This document shows positions 35,753 through 45,278 of a DNA stretch of 64,000 nt, piece by piece. Origin of the DNA: Gemmatimonadota bacterium (GTDB lineage Bacteria; JAAXHH01); the NCBI GenBank assembly GCA_009841265.1, contig VXMB01000014.1, forward strand, positions 124,001 to 188,000, in the 5' to 3' direction. A model generated the notes under the pieces. That model was not told the origin of the DNA. It did not search any database and worked only from the letters and a program-made list of their open reading frames with translations. Numbering within the stretch: the stretch's first letter is position 1; each line of letters opens with the position of its first letter. Made by a program: the position numbers and the translations under genes.

Positions 35753-36859
35753 TCAGGGGGCCAGTCGGGCCCAGTGGATGTCCATGGCGTCCTCGGTGCC
35801 CGCGTAATATACCACCAGGGCCGTGCCGTCGGACAGGGCTTCCGCGTAGGGCAGGCCGAAGGACCAAACCGAGAAGCCCAGGGCGCCCTTGGGATCGTCT
35901 GCCGGCGCTTCGTGGGCATACAGTGTCTCCTCGGATTCCGGATCGAACGGTCCGTCGATGGACGGCGCGACGCGGGCCTTGATGGACTGGTCCCGGAAGC
36001 GGTCCACCCAGGGAAGGACGACGCGCCCGTCCGGCAGCACCGCGGGATGGGCTGCCTGGTCGGTGACACCGATGTCCTCCGGGTCCGACCAGGTCCGGCC
36101 GCCGTCGGTACTGATGCGGCGGTGTATGTTCAGGTAAGACTCCGTTTCGGTGTTGTAGGTCCACGCGAATGCGCCGATGCGTCCGTCCGGCGCCACGGCC
36201 GACCGCAGGTCCCAGTTGAAGATCAGGCCGGTCGGATCGTACCCGATGTTTACCGGTTCGCTCCAGGTCCTTCCCTCGTCCGTGGAGTGAAAGGCCACGA
36301 CCCGTTGAAACCACTTCGACGCGTCGAGGTAGTGCTTGTTGGTTTCGATGGTCATGACCAGGGTACCGTCCGGAAGCTGCATGACCGGGTTGGTCAGGCT
36401 CGCCGGTCCGATCTCCTCCGGCATGGGCACCTCTCGCCAGGCCGACCAGGTGTTTCCGCCGTCCACAGAGTTCGCCAGGAGGATCGACATGGGCACGCAT
36501 CCCTCGGTCTCCGGATTGAAGAGACCGGGCGCTTCCGGATAGGTCTCGCGGTCGATCCACATGGCCGCGGCGATGATCCGGTCCGGCGCCAGTTCCGTTA
36601 AATAGACGATCTTGACCGTTCCCCGGACGCCGCGCAGTACAGGTGATTCGAAGGGACGTTCGGGCGTGGTCCAGGTCCGCCCGAGGTCGGAAGACCGGCT
36701 GACTTCAATCACTTCGTCCGCGCAGTCCTTTGTCGTGCCGCTGTGCCAGGTGGCGATCAACGTGCCGTCGGACTTGCCGAGGACGGCGGGAAAGGTGAGG
36801 TTGGCGCGGTCGGTGCCGGGTACGCTGCGGCTGAGAACGCCGGAGTCGATGATGCGCAT
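35753..36859 (-). CDS. Sialidase-like BNR/Asp-box propeller protein
   Basis: The 368-residue protein contains four Asp-boxes (SSDLGRTW, SVDGGNTW, STDEGRTW, STDGGRTW) typical of six-bladed propellers. Unlike the gene at 21778 it lacks the YRIP motif, and the sialidase catalytic set is not obvious, so glycan binding or another glycosidase activity is possible. There is no signal peptide. It lies just upstream of, and probably with, the permease gene. Confidence 0.75.
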   Translation of the reverse strand: MRIIDSGVLSRSVPGTDRANLTFPAVLGKSDGTLIATWHSGTTKDCADEVIEVSRSSDLGRTWTTPERPFESPVLRGVRGTVKIVYLTELAPDRIIAAAMWIDRETYPEAPGLFNPETEGCVPMSILLANSVDGGNTWSAWREVPMPEEIGPASLTNPVMQLPDGTLVMTIETNKHYLDASKWFQRVVAFHSTDEGRTWSEPVNIGYDPTGLIFNWDLRSAVAPDGRIGAFAWTYNTETESYLNIHRRISTDGGRTWSDPEDIGVTDQAAHPAVLPDGRVVLPWVDRFRDQSIKARVAPSIDGPFDPESEETLYAHEAPADDPKGALGFSVWSFGLPYAEALSDGTALVVYYAGTEDAMDIHWARLAP

Positions 36860-36963
36860 GGATCGATGCCTTTCGAGATGGGTTGTTTATCCTGTTCGGG
36901 GCCGGGTGCTGCCCCGGGACGTAACAGGTTTCGGCCGGGTCCGAGCGTGACCAAGCGTGACCG

Positions 36964-38916
36964 TTACATTCCTTCGCACCATTCGATCATTGCGTCGAGC
37001 ACGGATTCCGCCAGGCTGTCGATCGATTCCCGGGTACTGTCCATGTCGCTCGTCGAGATATCGGTACCGTCCATGTCGCGCGATGACGCCGAAACATAAT
37101 ACTTGATCGTGGGTTCCGTGCCTGATGGGCGCACGATCATCCGGGTGTGGCCGGCTTCCGAGAAGGTGAAGATCAGGATATTCACCCGTTCGCCTGCAAC
37201 GGGGCCGGCCGTACCCGTCCGCAAGTCACGCGCCTGGCCGTTCTGTCGGTCGATCACGCGGCATACGGCCCGTTCGCCAATGTGCTCCGGCGGTGCTTCA
37301 CGCAGTGCGGCCATGATGCCTTTGATCCTGCCGGCACCCTCCGCGCCGGGCAAGGCGACCGACCGCTGGACTTCCCTGAAATAACCGTACTTTCGGTAGA
37401 TGTCATCCAGTTCGTCGCGCAGGGTCCGGTTTTCTCGCTTCACCAGGGCGGCGTACTCGGCAAGAAGGATGCCGGTGGCAGCCTCTTTGTCCCGGATCCG
37501 TGCGTCCGCCAGGTAACCGTGGCTTTCCTCCGTGCCGAACACAAAAGTCATGTCCGCCGGCATTCGATCGATTGCCGCGCCGACGTGCTTGAAACCGACG
37601 GGTAGGTCGTCCACGACTTCCAGGCCGTAGGACCAGGCGATGATCGCGGCCAGGTCCGACGTGACCACGGTCTTGCAGAACAGCCCCCGCTCGGGCAGCG
37701 TGCCAGCCGCCTGTTTCCGGCGGAGAATATAGTGGCAGAGAAGCACGCCGATCTGGTGCCCATTCAGCACCAGTTCTTCCGGCGGGGCCTTCCAGCCCCG
37801 GTCCGGCAAAGGAAGTGCGCATCCGATCCGGTCGGCGTCGGGGTCGCTGACCAGCACGAGGTCGGCCCCGGTTTCCGAGGCATTTCGAATGCCCAGCCGG
37901 AACGACGAGGGTTTTTCAGGGTTGGCGATGCCTTCTTCCAGGGTGGAGAACGCGTGGTCGGGCACGACCTGCTCTTCCACGTAGTGTACGTTCCCGTATC
38001 CCATTCTGTCCAGTGCCTCGGCCACGGAAGTCATGCCCACGCCGTGCAGCGGCGTATACACCAGGCGGATATCTCGTGCGCCGGCCAGGGTCATTCCGGC
38101 GAGGACGTCGATGTACTTCTCGTCCTGGTCCTTCGCGATTGTCCGGATCAGGCCGCGCCTGACGCCGTCCTCATAGGCGATTCGCCTGATTTCGGCTACA
38201 CGGCGCATTTCCTCCGTGATGCCGGCGTCAAGGGGCGCGACGACCTGTCCGCCGTCGGGTCCGTATACCTTGAATCCGTTGTCGCCGGGCGGATTGTGAC
38301 TGGCACTGATCATCACACCGGCCGCGGCCTCGAGTTCCCGTACGGCGAATGACAGGGCGGGGGTGGACCGGCAGCCGTCGAAGATACGCACCGGGACACC
38401 GTTGGCGGAGAGCACCCTGGCCGTCTCTTTCGCGAACGCCTCCGAGTTGCGCCGGGTGTCCCACGCCACGACGACGCCCGCGCCGGCCCGGTCGCCGAGC
38501 CTCGGGTTGAGCTTGCCGGCCCGGACGCCGAGCCTCGAGTTGTGCCAGCCTTCCGGCCCGCTGCCGAGGTCCCGACGGTGCCTGCCGTCTGGTCCATTGC
38601 CGTCCGGCTCGTCCCCGGCGCCGGCTATGAACTGCGCCAGGCCCTGGGCGGCCACGCCCACGGTGCGGGTGTTGAACCGGTTCGGACCAGGACCCATCCT
38701 GCCGCGGATACCGCCCGTTCCGAAGGCCATATCGGAACCGAACGCGTCTTCTAGTTCACCGGTGTTCCCGCCATCGACCCGTGCCCGGATCTCTCCATGG
38801 AACGCCGCGAACTCCGCGTCCGTCAGCCATCGTACCAGTGCGTCGCCCGCGTGGCGCGACAGGACGCCTTCGTCGATCCAGTCTTGGATCCGTTGGATGT
38901 AGCGGGGATCGCTCAT
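36964..38916 (-). CDS. Phosphoglucomutase/phosphomannomutase (alpha-D-phosphohexomutase)
   Basis: The enzyme moves phosphate between C1 and C6 of hexoses. All four loops are present: phosphoserine ISASHNPPGDNG, metal site LVSDPDADRIG, sugar loop FGTEESHGYL and phosphate loop VRPSGTEPTIKYY. The start at 38916 (SDPRYIQRIQDWIDEG) is of the PgcA type. At 650 residues it is longer than the usual ~580: there is a 40-residue Gly/Asp/Arg-rich insert after AAQGLAQFIAG and a Ser/Asp/Thr repeat near the C-terminus. Part of the insert is a 33-bp duplication. Confidence 0.92.
   Translation of the reverse strand: MSDPRYIQRIQDWIDEGVLSRHAGDALVRWLTDAEFAAFHGEIRARVDGGNTGELEDAFGSDMAFGTGGIRGRMGPGPNRFNTRTVGVAAQGLAQFIAGAGDEPDGNGPDGRHRRDLGSGPEGWHNSRLGVRAGKLNPRLGDRAGAGVVVAWDTRRNSEAFAKETARVLSANGVPVRIFDGCRSTPALSFAVRELEAAAGVMISASHNPPGDNGFKVYGPDGGQVVAPLDAGITEEMRRVAEIRRIAYEDGVRRGLIRTIAKDQDEKYIDVLAGMTLAGARDIRLVYTPLHGVGMTSVAEALDRMGYGNVHYVEEQVVPDHAFSTLEEGIANPEKPSSFRLGIRNASETGADLVLVSDPDADRIGCALPLPDRGWKAPPEELVLNGHQIGVLLCHYILRRKQAAGTLPERGLFCKTVVTSDLAAIIAWSYGLEVVDDLPVGFKHVGAAIDRMPADMTFVFGTEESHGYLADARIRDKEAATGILLAEYAALVKRENRTLRDELDDIYRKYGYFREVQRSVALPGAEGAGRIKGIMAALREAPPEHIGERAVCRVIDRQNGQARDLRTGTAGPVAGERVNILIFTFSEAGHTRMIVRPSGTEPTIKYYVSASSRDMDGTDISTSDMDSTRESIDSLAESVLDAMIEWCEGM
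38482..38547 (-). repeat. 33-bp tandem duplication inside the phosphohexomutase gene
   Basis: Two imperfect 33-base copies (38482-38514 and 38515-38547) encode a doubled Asn-(Ser/Pro)-Arg-Leu-Gly motif in the insert of the enzyme. The segment is absent from ordinary phosphohexomutases. Confidence 0.8.
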
Positions 38917-39068
38917 GCCTGGTCCGTTTGGGTGAAAGACAGAAGTGACCGCACGTCGATCGATGTGCGTAGACGGCCGCCGTGGCCGCGTGCAGGTCAA
39001 CGGGCGTCAGCGGCCATTAGTGACCTCACGCCGGATCATGGGGAAACGCGGCAGATCGCGCATTCACG

Positions 39069-41024
39069 CTAGAAGAACTGCAGTTCGTGTATGGTCCCAC
39101 GAAAGTACAAATAATCCACCAGCACCGCAATGGCGGCGCCGAGAACGTATCCCACGATGATGCCGATCATCAGGGGCTGAACGGAGAGGTAAAGACGCAC
39201 GCCGCCGATCCGGATCAGGATCGTCTTCAAAAGCCAGGCGAGAAAGACGGGAAAGAAGGCATGCCGGGCGGGCCCTCCGGCGGCCACCACGAATCCAATG
39301 GGCGATATGGGCCACCAGCTGAAGTAGTACCGGGCCAGGGTCATCCCCGTGACCATCAGCATGCCGGCGACCAGGAAGAAGACTTCCGCGCCCGAGATCG
39401 TGGTGCTGTTCTTCATCCAGGTGACGATGAGGCCGTAGAAACCGGGGTCGCCGGCGACATTGGCGTAGTAGTTTGCCGCGCCGCCCATCCTGTAACCGGT
39501 GTAGGCAGAGTAGCCGATGGCCGTGACCGCGCTGACGGCGAAGGTGACGGCGGACCAGAAGAAGAGCACGCGTCCCGACATGCCCAGGATGGACTGCAGT
39601 CGCGCGACATGCGAGGGCGTGATCATCGTGAACGTCTTCCAGTTTCGGGCGAAGGCACTTCCCAGGCCGAGACCCGTAAGGTTCTGGGGAGACAGCGAGG
39701 CGGAACCCAGCATGGCGACGGTGAACTGGTGGGCATTGATGGGCAGGTCCAGGAAGACCAGGCCTGATTCCGCCATGACCCGGCACAACGCGAAGTAGAA
39801 GAGGAACAGCAGCGTGAGGAAAACGGCGATCACGGGGAAGGACATACCCGCCGCGTGCAGCCACCAGACGACGTAGGCCATGCCGCAGGCGCCCGAAACC
39901 AGGGCGGCCCGGTAGGAGAAGAACTCGTCGTCGTCCCGCAGGTTCGTTTCCTTCCCCATAACGTGCCGCCAGACCATGGCCAGGTGCCGGCGGGCGATCC
40001 AGAATCCCCATAACGCGAAGGCGATCATGCCGCCGATGAACTGGACCGCGACCAGGCCGCCGGGGACGGCGGTACCCGAGTCCGCGGTAATTCCGACACG
40101 GGCCAGGATGCCCTGTTCCAGCGTATTGATAATCTGAAAGAACCAGACGCTGAACAGGATGTCCAGGTTGATGAAATAGGAGAAGGCAAAGGTGATGACG
40201 TTCATCCTGATCGCGTGTGCCGGAAAGGCGCGGCCGAGTTCGACGTTAAGCAGGGCATTGGCATCGATCGGCAAGGAAAACCACTGGGTCCAGTACGCCG
40301 TGGTGTTCCAGAGCATGATGGAAAAGGTGGCCAGGGCGCCGATGAGGAACAGGCGGTGCCGCATGATCGTAGGCACGACGAAGTGTTCTTCGTCAGTGGT
40401 CTCCGTCATCACGACTGCCGTCTGCACGAGGGGATAGGATAGACGCTCGTGCTCCACCCACTGCCTGCGCATCAGGATAACGAAGCAGACCCCGACGGCC
40501 AGGAGTCCGCCGAAAAAAGACAGCCACCAGAAGCTCGGGATGATCCAGGCCGCCCAGGGTATCGGGTAGTTTTCGGACAGTCCCCAGTAGTAGTCCCTGT
40601 TTGCGTTCAGTTCGTTGGTGACGACCAACCAGTCCGGGAGATAGGGAAAGAACAGCTCGCGCCATTGGTTCTCGGGGGAGGCGTAGTATTCGGCCGACGC
40701 CATGATGCCGACTACGTAGTTGGACATCCCCCAGGTCGGTACCATGAAGCCAACCCAGCCCAGGACGAAGACGAAAAGCAGTTCCCGCGACCGCAGGCCC
40801 CAGGCGGGACGGTATGCCTTCAGCAGTATATTGGGTCCCATGACGCCCAGGAGAAACGGGATCAGGAGGGCGAGGTCGATATGGGCGAAGGTGAGGTGGG
40901 TGTATCCAAGGAGGTAATGGCTCGTCAGCGAAAAGATATTGACGACCACGGCCAGCGCCAGGCCCAGGGCCACGGCCCGCGGTGTCGCTACTTGCTGAAT
41001 GGATGGGGCACCCGTGACGTTCAT
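39069..41024 (-). CDS. Large polytopic membrane protein (DUF6784/DUF6785-like), second copy
   Basis: The 651-residue protein has the same length and helix plan as the 22873 gene, with the corresponding segment FLDLPINAHQFTVAMLG before GLGSAFARNWKTFTMI. The two are clearly related but diverged, so not a recent duplication. About 14-16 membrane helices are visible. Function is unknown; transport is inferred from topology. Its ATG overlaps the stop of the M32 peptidase gene as ATGA, so the two are translated together. Confidence 0.65.
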   Translation of the reverse strand: MNVTGAPSIQQVATPRAVALGLALAVVVNIFSLTSHYLLGYTHLTFAHIDLALLIPFLLGVMGPNILLKAYRPAWGLRSRELLFVFVLGWVGFMVPTWGMSNYVVGIMASAEYYASPENQWRELFFPYLPDWLVVTNELNANRDYYWGLSENYPIPWAAWIIPSFWWLSFFGGLLAVGVCFVILMRRQWVEHERLSYPLVQTAVVMTETTDEEHFVVPTIMRHRLFLIGALATFSIMLWNTTAYWTQWFSLPIDANALLNVELGRAFPAHAIRMNVITFAFSYFINLDILFSVWFFQIINTLEQGILARVGITADSGTAVPGGLVAVQFIGGMIAFALWGFWIARRHLAMVWRHVMGKETNLRDDDEFFSYRAALVSGACGMAYVVWWLHAAGMSFPVIAVFLTLLFLFYFALCRVMAESGLVFLDLPINAHQFTVAMLGSASLSPQNLTGLGLGSAFARNWKTFTMITPSHVARLQSILGMSGRVLFFWSAVTFAVSAVTAIGYSAYTGYRMGGAANYYANVAGDPGFYGLIVTWMKNSTTISGAEVFFLVAGMLMVTGMTLARYYFSWWPISPIGFVVAAGGPARHAFFPVFLAWLLKTILIRIGGVRLYLSVQPLMIGIIVGYVLGAAIAVLVDYLYFRGTIHELQFF

Positions 41025-42514
41025 AGGCGGTACAGGGACCGGTATTTCCCATCAACGTAGGCCAGGAAGCAGTCGGCGGTGAGCGGTTCGCCGGTGACGT
41101 GCCGCACGAGGTCACCCGCGCGGTAGGTCATGCCGGGCCGATGGATGTGATCCCTGAGCCAGTTCCGCAGCGGCAGCAGTTCCCCGCGGGCGATCTGTTC
41201 CGACAGCCCGGGCAGGTCGCGCTCCGCGGCGCGGTAGAACTGGGCGGCGTAAAGATTGCCCAGGGTGTAGGTGGGGAAATAGCCGAAACTCCCGTGCGAC
41301 CAGTGGATGTCCTGCAGCACGCCGTCCCTGTCGTCCGGCGGCTCGATGCCGAGAAAGAACTTCATCTTCTCGTTCCAGACCGCGGAGAGATCGCCGGCCG
41401 AGAATTCGCCCGTGAACAGGCCGCGCTCTATTTCGAACCGGAGCAGGATGTGCAGGTTGTAGGTGATCTCATCCGCTTCGACCCGGATGAGCGAGGGCTT
41501 CACCTCGTTAACCGCGGCGTAGACCTCCTCTTCGGTCACGTCCGCGGCCTGGTCCGGGAACACGGCGGAGAATTCGGGGAAGAAGTAACGCCAAAAGGCC
41601 CTGCTCCGGCCGACCATGTTCTCCCACAGTCGCGACTGGGATTCGTGGATGCCCAGGGACACGGACGCGCCCCGGGGCGTGCCTTCGTGGACCGGGTCGT
41701 GGCCCTGCTCGTAGAGACCGTGACCCGCCTCGTGGATGACACCGTAGAAGGACTGCATGGGCAGGGTCTCGGAGTACCGGGTCGTCAGGCGGACGTCCTG
41801 CACGCCCATGTGCGTACAGAAAGGATGGGGGGAGATGTCCAGGCGCCCGGCTTCGAAGTCGAAGCCCATGCGCTCGGCGGCCATGACGCCCATGCGCCGC
41901 TGGTCGTCGACGGGGTAGTTCCGCTCCAGAAAATCGGTGCGGGGCCTTACCCCGGAGGACGCGATGCGCTGCACCAGGTCCACGAGGGGGCCGCGAATCG
42001 AATCGAAGACCGCCGCGGTATCTTTCGTGGTGGCATAGGGTTCGTATTCATCGAGCAGCGCGTCGTAGGGTTCGTCTTGGTATCCGACCGCCTCGGCGAC
42101 CTCGCGCTGGAGGGCGACCAGCTTGTCGATCCACGGCGCGAAAGCCTTAAAATCATCTTCCTTCCGCGCCTTGATCCACACCCCGATGGCCGCCGAACTC
42201 GTTTCCGCGATGGATTTGACCAGGTCGACGGGAACCTTGACCGCCCGATCGCTGGAACGGGCGATCTCGCGGATGTTGACCTCCTCGTCGTCCGCCAGCG
42301 ATTCCGACCGGGCGGCATCCAGTTCCGCCCGCATCTCATCGGATGTGATCCTTTCGTGGGCCATTCCGGAGAGGGTGGCGAGTTGCCGTCCCCGGCCGGC
42401 CGCACCCTTGGGGGGCATGTAGGTTTCCTGGTCCCATCCCATCAGGGCCAGGGCGCCGTACAGGTCGCTCACTTCGCGGTACATCTCCATTACCCGTTCG
42501 TAGTGCGTTGGCAC
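41021..42514 (-). CDS. M32 (Taq) family metallocarboxypeptidase
   Basis: The 497-residue protein carries the zinc motif HEAGH (YGVIHEAGHGLYEQG) and the family signature IHESQSRLWEN. M32 enzymes remove C-terminal residues from peptides in the cytoplasm and are highly helical. The length is normal. The start is GTG at 42514 with GGGAG upstream. It overlaps the large membrane protein by four bases, which raises the possibility that the transporter brings in peptides. Confidence 0.93.
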   Translation of the reverse strand: MPTHYERVMEMYREVSDLYGALALMGWDQETYMPPKGAAGRGRQLATLSGMAHERITSDEMRAELDAARSESLADDEEVNIREIARSSDRAVKVPVDLVKSIAETSSAAIGVWIKARKEDDFKAFAPWIDKLVALQREVAEAVGYQDEPYDALLDEYEPYATTKDTAAVFDSIRGPLVDLVQRIASSGVRPRTDFLERNYPVDDQRRMGVMAAERMGFDFEAGRLDISPHPFCTHMGVQDVRLTTRYSETLPMQSFYGVIHEAGHGLYEQGHDPVHEGTPRGASVSLGIHESQSRLWENMVGRSRAFWRYFFPEFSAVFPDQAADVTEEEVYAAVNEVKPSLIRVEADEITYNLHILLRFEIERGLFTGEFSAGDLSAVWNEKMKFFLGIEPPDDRDGVLQDIHWSHGSFGYFPTYTLGNLYAAQFYRAAERDLPGLSEQIARGELLPLRNWLRDHIHRPGMTYRAGDLVRHVTGEPLTADCFLAYVDGKYRSLYRL

Positions 42515-42540
42515 GATTGCATCTCCCTTGTTGATTCCCG

Positions 42541-42585
42541 CTACGTGGCCAGGACCTACGTGGCCGGGACCTACGTGGCCAGGAC
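42541..42585. repeat. 15-bp tandem repeat, three copies
   Basis: Three units of CTACGTGGCCAGGAC (the middle one with one change) start at 42541, 42556 and 42571. The last unit contains the TAG stop and the final codons of the ATP-grasp gene (minus strand). Confidence 0.9.
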
Positions 42586-43905
42586 CGTCTTGACGCGCAT
42601 CCGAAGCCTGCCATGAGCCTTTCGAAGGACCTGCTCGACCTGGCCCGGTTCATCCCCTCTGGCGAATATGAAACCGGGGTAGCCGGCCCCTTCCGGCAAC
42701 GGGGTCAGCATGTCGCCTTCCTTCGCGGTGACGACCACGTCCTCCACGCCTGGGGTCTTCTTCGCCTCCTCGACGCCGTCGAATCCCTGGAACAATCCGC
42801 CTTCCGGTACCGGCAGCATCATCACGCCCGCGGCCCCCGGTTTGTTGCCCGCGTCGACCTGCCGGTCGAGACCATCCGTCCCGCGATCCGCTCCGCTGCG
42901 GACCTGCGCCTTGCGGCCGACGCCGTCCACGTGTTGCCCCAGGGCGTGGCGCAGTATAAGTTCCTCCAGGGACACCCCCAGTCCGTATTCCAGGACGCGC
43001 GAGCAAAGGCCTCCGATGGACCGGCCCGCGATCTCGATGATCCGGGCCTCGCCGTGGTGGACCCGTAATTCGGCGTGGACCGGTCCCTCCGTGAGTCCCA
43101 CGGCCGTGGAAGCCCGCTGGACGGCATCGGACACGACCTCTTGCGACTCTTCGGGCAAGCGCGAAGGCGTAACATAGATCGTCTCTTCGAAAAAGGGTCC
43201 CTCCAGGGGATCGGGCTTGTCGAACAGGGAGAGCACACGCAGGCGGCCGCCGTTCAACAGGCCCTCCAGGGCTACCTCCTGCCCGGTTATATAGGACTCC
43301 ACCATGATGCGGTGGGCATCGGGATCAAGACTCGGCGGCCGGTCCGACGCGCCTTCGAGTATGCGGCCTATCCTGCGGAACGCTTCGATGAAGCCGTCTG
43401 GCGAGTCGGCCCGGATTACGCCCCGGCTGCCCGATAGCAGGATGGGCTTGAGAACACATGGATAACGCTGTTCGAGTGCGATTTCCTCGACGGGGACCGA
43501 CTGGTCGAACCGGGCGAAAGGGGGGCACCATACCCCCGCGGCCGAGAGCATTTCACGCATGCGGTACTTGTTGCGCGCGGCGATGGCTGCTTCAGGCGTG
43601 TTGTGCGGAAGGCCGAGGACCTTACACGCCCGGGCGGCGATTTCGGTGGTATAGTCGTCGACAGGCACGATGGCATCGAGGGGATGTTCACGGTCGTAGT
43701 CCACGATTTCATCCACGGCCTGCGACACGTACCGGAGCCTGAGCGACAACGGGATGTCCCACTCCTCCGCCAGCACCTGGCAGAAGTCCGATCCCACGAC
43801 GACTTCAAGGTTCATGCGGCGTGCCGCTTCCAGAAACGGATCCGCGCGATAGGTCGTCGTCGGCATCAGGAGAAGCAGTCTTTTGGACGGATTTTCTGCT
43901 GGCAT
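42571..43905 (-). CDS. ATP-grasp domain protein
   Basis: The 444-residue protein has an N-terminal Rossmann-like domain (LLLLMPTTTYRADPFLEAA), then the ATP-grasp core: RNKYRMREMLSAAGV, YPCVLKPILLSGSRGVI with the ATP-binding Lys, and HAELRVHHGEARIIEIAGR with the metal ligands. A C-terminal domain (about 340-444) is typical of the carboxylate-amine ligases that make peptide-like or amino-acid-ligated products. The substrate is unknown. It is preceded by a promoter that leaves almost no leader. Confidence 0.78.
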   Translation of the reverse strand: MPAENPSKRLLLLMPTTTYRADPFLEAARRMNLEVVVGSDFCQVLAEEWDIPLSLRLRYVSQAVDEIVDYDREHPLDAIVPVDDYTTEIAARACKVLGLPHNTPEAAIAARNKYRMREMLSAAGVWCPPFARFDQSVPVEEIALEQRYPCVLKPILLSGSRGVIRADSPDGFIEAFRRIGRILEGASDRPPSLDPDAHRIMVESYITGQEVALEGLLNGGRLRVLSLFDKPDPLEGPFFEETIYVTPSRLPEESQEVVSDAVQRASTAVGLTEGPVHAELRVHHGEARIIEIAGRSIGGLCSRVLEYGLGVSLEELILRHALGQHVDGVGRKAQVRSGADRGTDGLDRQVDAGNKPGAAGVMMLPVPEGGLFQGFDGVEEAKKTPGVEDVVVTAKEGDMLTPLPEGAGYPGFIFARGDEPGQVEQVLRKAHGRLRMRVKTVLAT

Positions 43906-43916
43906 GATTAGATTAA

Positions 43917-43945
43917 AAAATAGAAACTTCGGGGATCGAAATCAA
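43917..43945 (-). promoter_or_regulatory. Promoter of the ATP-grasp gene, near-leaderless
   Basis: On the minus strand TTGATT (43945-43940), 17 bases, TATTTT (43922-43917). Transcription would begin about five bases before the ATG at 43905. The intervening bases are AT-rich and hold no Shine-Dalgarno sequence. Confidence 0.5.
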
Positions 43946-43997
43946 TGAAATCGCCCGCCCTGTCGCAGTACCATACACAGGTATAGCGAAAAAAAAC

Positions 43998-44027
43998 TTG
44001 CCTACGAAACTGCGTACGAAATATATT
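43998..44027 (+). promoter_or_regulatory. Promoter of the HU gene
   Basis: TTGCCT, 18 bases, TATATT. It leaves a leader of about 110 bases that contains GC-rich inverted segments before the strong GGAGG ribosome site at 44132. Confidence 0.55.
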
Positions 44028-44143
44028 GCACGTACACTTCGCGTAATTCACCCGCAAGCACAGGACCTTTAATCGGTCTGTCGCGGGAAATCTCGCACTC
44101 TATCGGGTGCATTACTCCCATTATTTCATCTGGAGGGTAATCA

Positions 44144-44416
44144 ATGAATCGCACAGAATTGGCCGGTAAGGTTGCTGATGCTACTGGGTTGTCCAAAGCG
44201 CAAGCCGACGCCGCAGTCGCCGCAGCACTCGACGCCATCAAGAGCAGTCTGAGCGACGGCGATTCCGTCACGCTGATCGGTTTCGGCACGTTCAGCGTAT
44301 CGAACCGCGCTGCTCGCCAGGGGCGAAATCCCGGTACGGGCGAGTCCATTACGATCGCGGCGAGGAACGTGGCCAAGTTTACGGCCGGCAAAGCGTTAAA
44401 AGACGCCATAGGCTAA
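44144..44416 (+). CDS. hup: HU/IHF family DNA-binding protein
   Basis: The 90-residue protein is full length for HU: MNRTELAGKVADATGLS at the N-terminus, the DNA-contact region IGFGTFSVSNRAARQGRNP and TGESITIAARNVAKFTAGK. HU bends DNA and compacts the nucleoid; the arm sequence favours HU over IHF. GGAGGG lies eight bases before the ATG. A hairpin terminator follows, so it is probably transcribed alone. Confidence 0.95.
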   Translation: MNRTELAGKVADATGLSKAQADAAVAAALDAIKSSLSDGDSVTLIGFGTFSVSNRAARQGRNPGTGESITIAARNVAKFTAGKALKDAIG

Positions 44417-44427
44417 ATCCGAAATAC

Positions 44428-44465
44428 GGGGCCGGTCCGGTCGTAACGTCCGGTCCGGCTCCTTT
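44428..44465 (+). terminator. Hairpin terminator after hup
   Basis: GGGGCCGG-T-CCGG-T-CG, loop TAA, then CG-T-CCGG-T-CCGGCTCC: a GC-rich stem interrupted by two T-T mismatches, followed by TTT. The short T-run makes it a modest terminator. Confidence 0.5.
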
Positions 44466-44597
44466 CGAAACATCGACTCACGGATGGATCCGACTTGCGA
44501 GACGTCGATAGTACCTGCGCCTCGAGGTTTTCCATCCGTCTTCCTGCTTGAACCGGGAATGCCGAGTCGTACTTTTTTTGACCGGTAACGCACACGT

Positions 44598-45278
44598 GTG
44601 CATACACGGAGCATCGCCTTGCCGCTCTATGAATTCACCCTCACGGATTTCCTGTTTCCCGCGGATCTTCCGAACAACAAGGCCAATTTCCGCTTCGTCG
44701 TCGATCTGCGCTTTATCAACCATCGAAGCCAGTTCGCCACCGAACATGCCGTGATGCCCAGTCTCGACACCTTCTGGGAATGCGACACCGGGAGGTCGGG
44801 CAAGCCGAATTACGTTCGAAGCGCCGGGGAGGAGAACGTCAAATTCGGCGAAGGTTCGCCCGACCGGTGCGGCCGGTTCGAAATGAAGGCGATAGACGAT
44901 TGGGACAAGCTGATCCTGTTGGTGCGGGGGAAGCGAATCCATTCCATACAGTTCAAGGTGTTCGACGTGGACCGCAGGGACGCCTGGGACAAGATCAAGG
45001 ATTTCCTGGGCGGGATCGTCGAAGCCGTCATCGGCAGAATCAAGGGAACGATACCGGAAAACCTGCCCCTGTACCTGCCCGAGTCCCTGGGCGCCGCCGC
45101 GGACGACCTGCAGTCCTTCCTCCTGAAGAAAATCGCGGGTGGCGACGTGATCCTCTTCAGGGGATCAACCACGCTCGGGGAATTGACCGATGGAGAAAAG
45201 GCCCGCCTGACGGTCCACGGCCGGGGCACCGGTGGAACCTACCTGATTGGTTTCGACCTCACCCAGCGGGATGGATGA
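44598..45278 (+). CDS. Unknown protein coupled to a metallophosphoesterase
   Basis: The 226-residue protein has no recognisable family. Visible features are an N-terminal beta-rich stretch (LPLYEFTLTDFLFPADL), a charged middle (FKVFDVDRRDAWDKIKDFLG) and a C-terminal beta segment (GTGGTYLIGFDLTQ). There is no signal peptide or membrane helix. The start is GTG at 44598; TTG at 44619 with GGAG upstream is an equally good start. Its stop overlaps the phosphoesterase ATG by four bases, so the two products are probably made together and may interact. Confidence 0.6.
   Translation: MHTRSIALPLYEFTLTDFLFPADLPNNKANFRFVVDLRFINHRSQFATEHAVMPSLDTFWECDTGRSGKPNYVRSAGEENVKFGEGSPDRCGRFEMKAIDDWDKLILLVRGKRIHSIQFKVFDVDRRDAWDKIKDFLGGIVEAVIGRIKGTIPENLPLYLPESLGAAADDLQSFLLKKIAGGDVILFRGSTTLGELTDGEKARLTVHGRGTGGTYLIGFDLTQRDG

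Noticed and set aside
35746..36069. Longer N-terminus of the fourth FtsX permease
   Set aside because: It overlaps the sialidase-like gene out of frame; ATG 35745 has a ribosome site and paralogue-like start.
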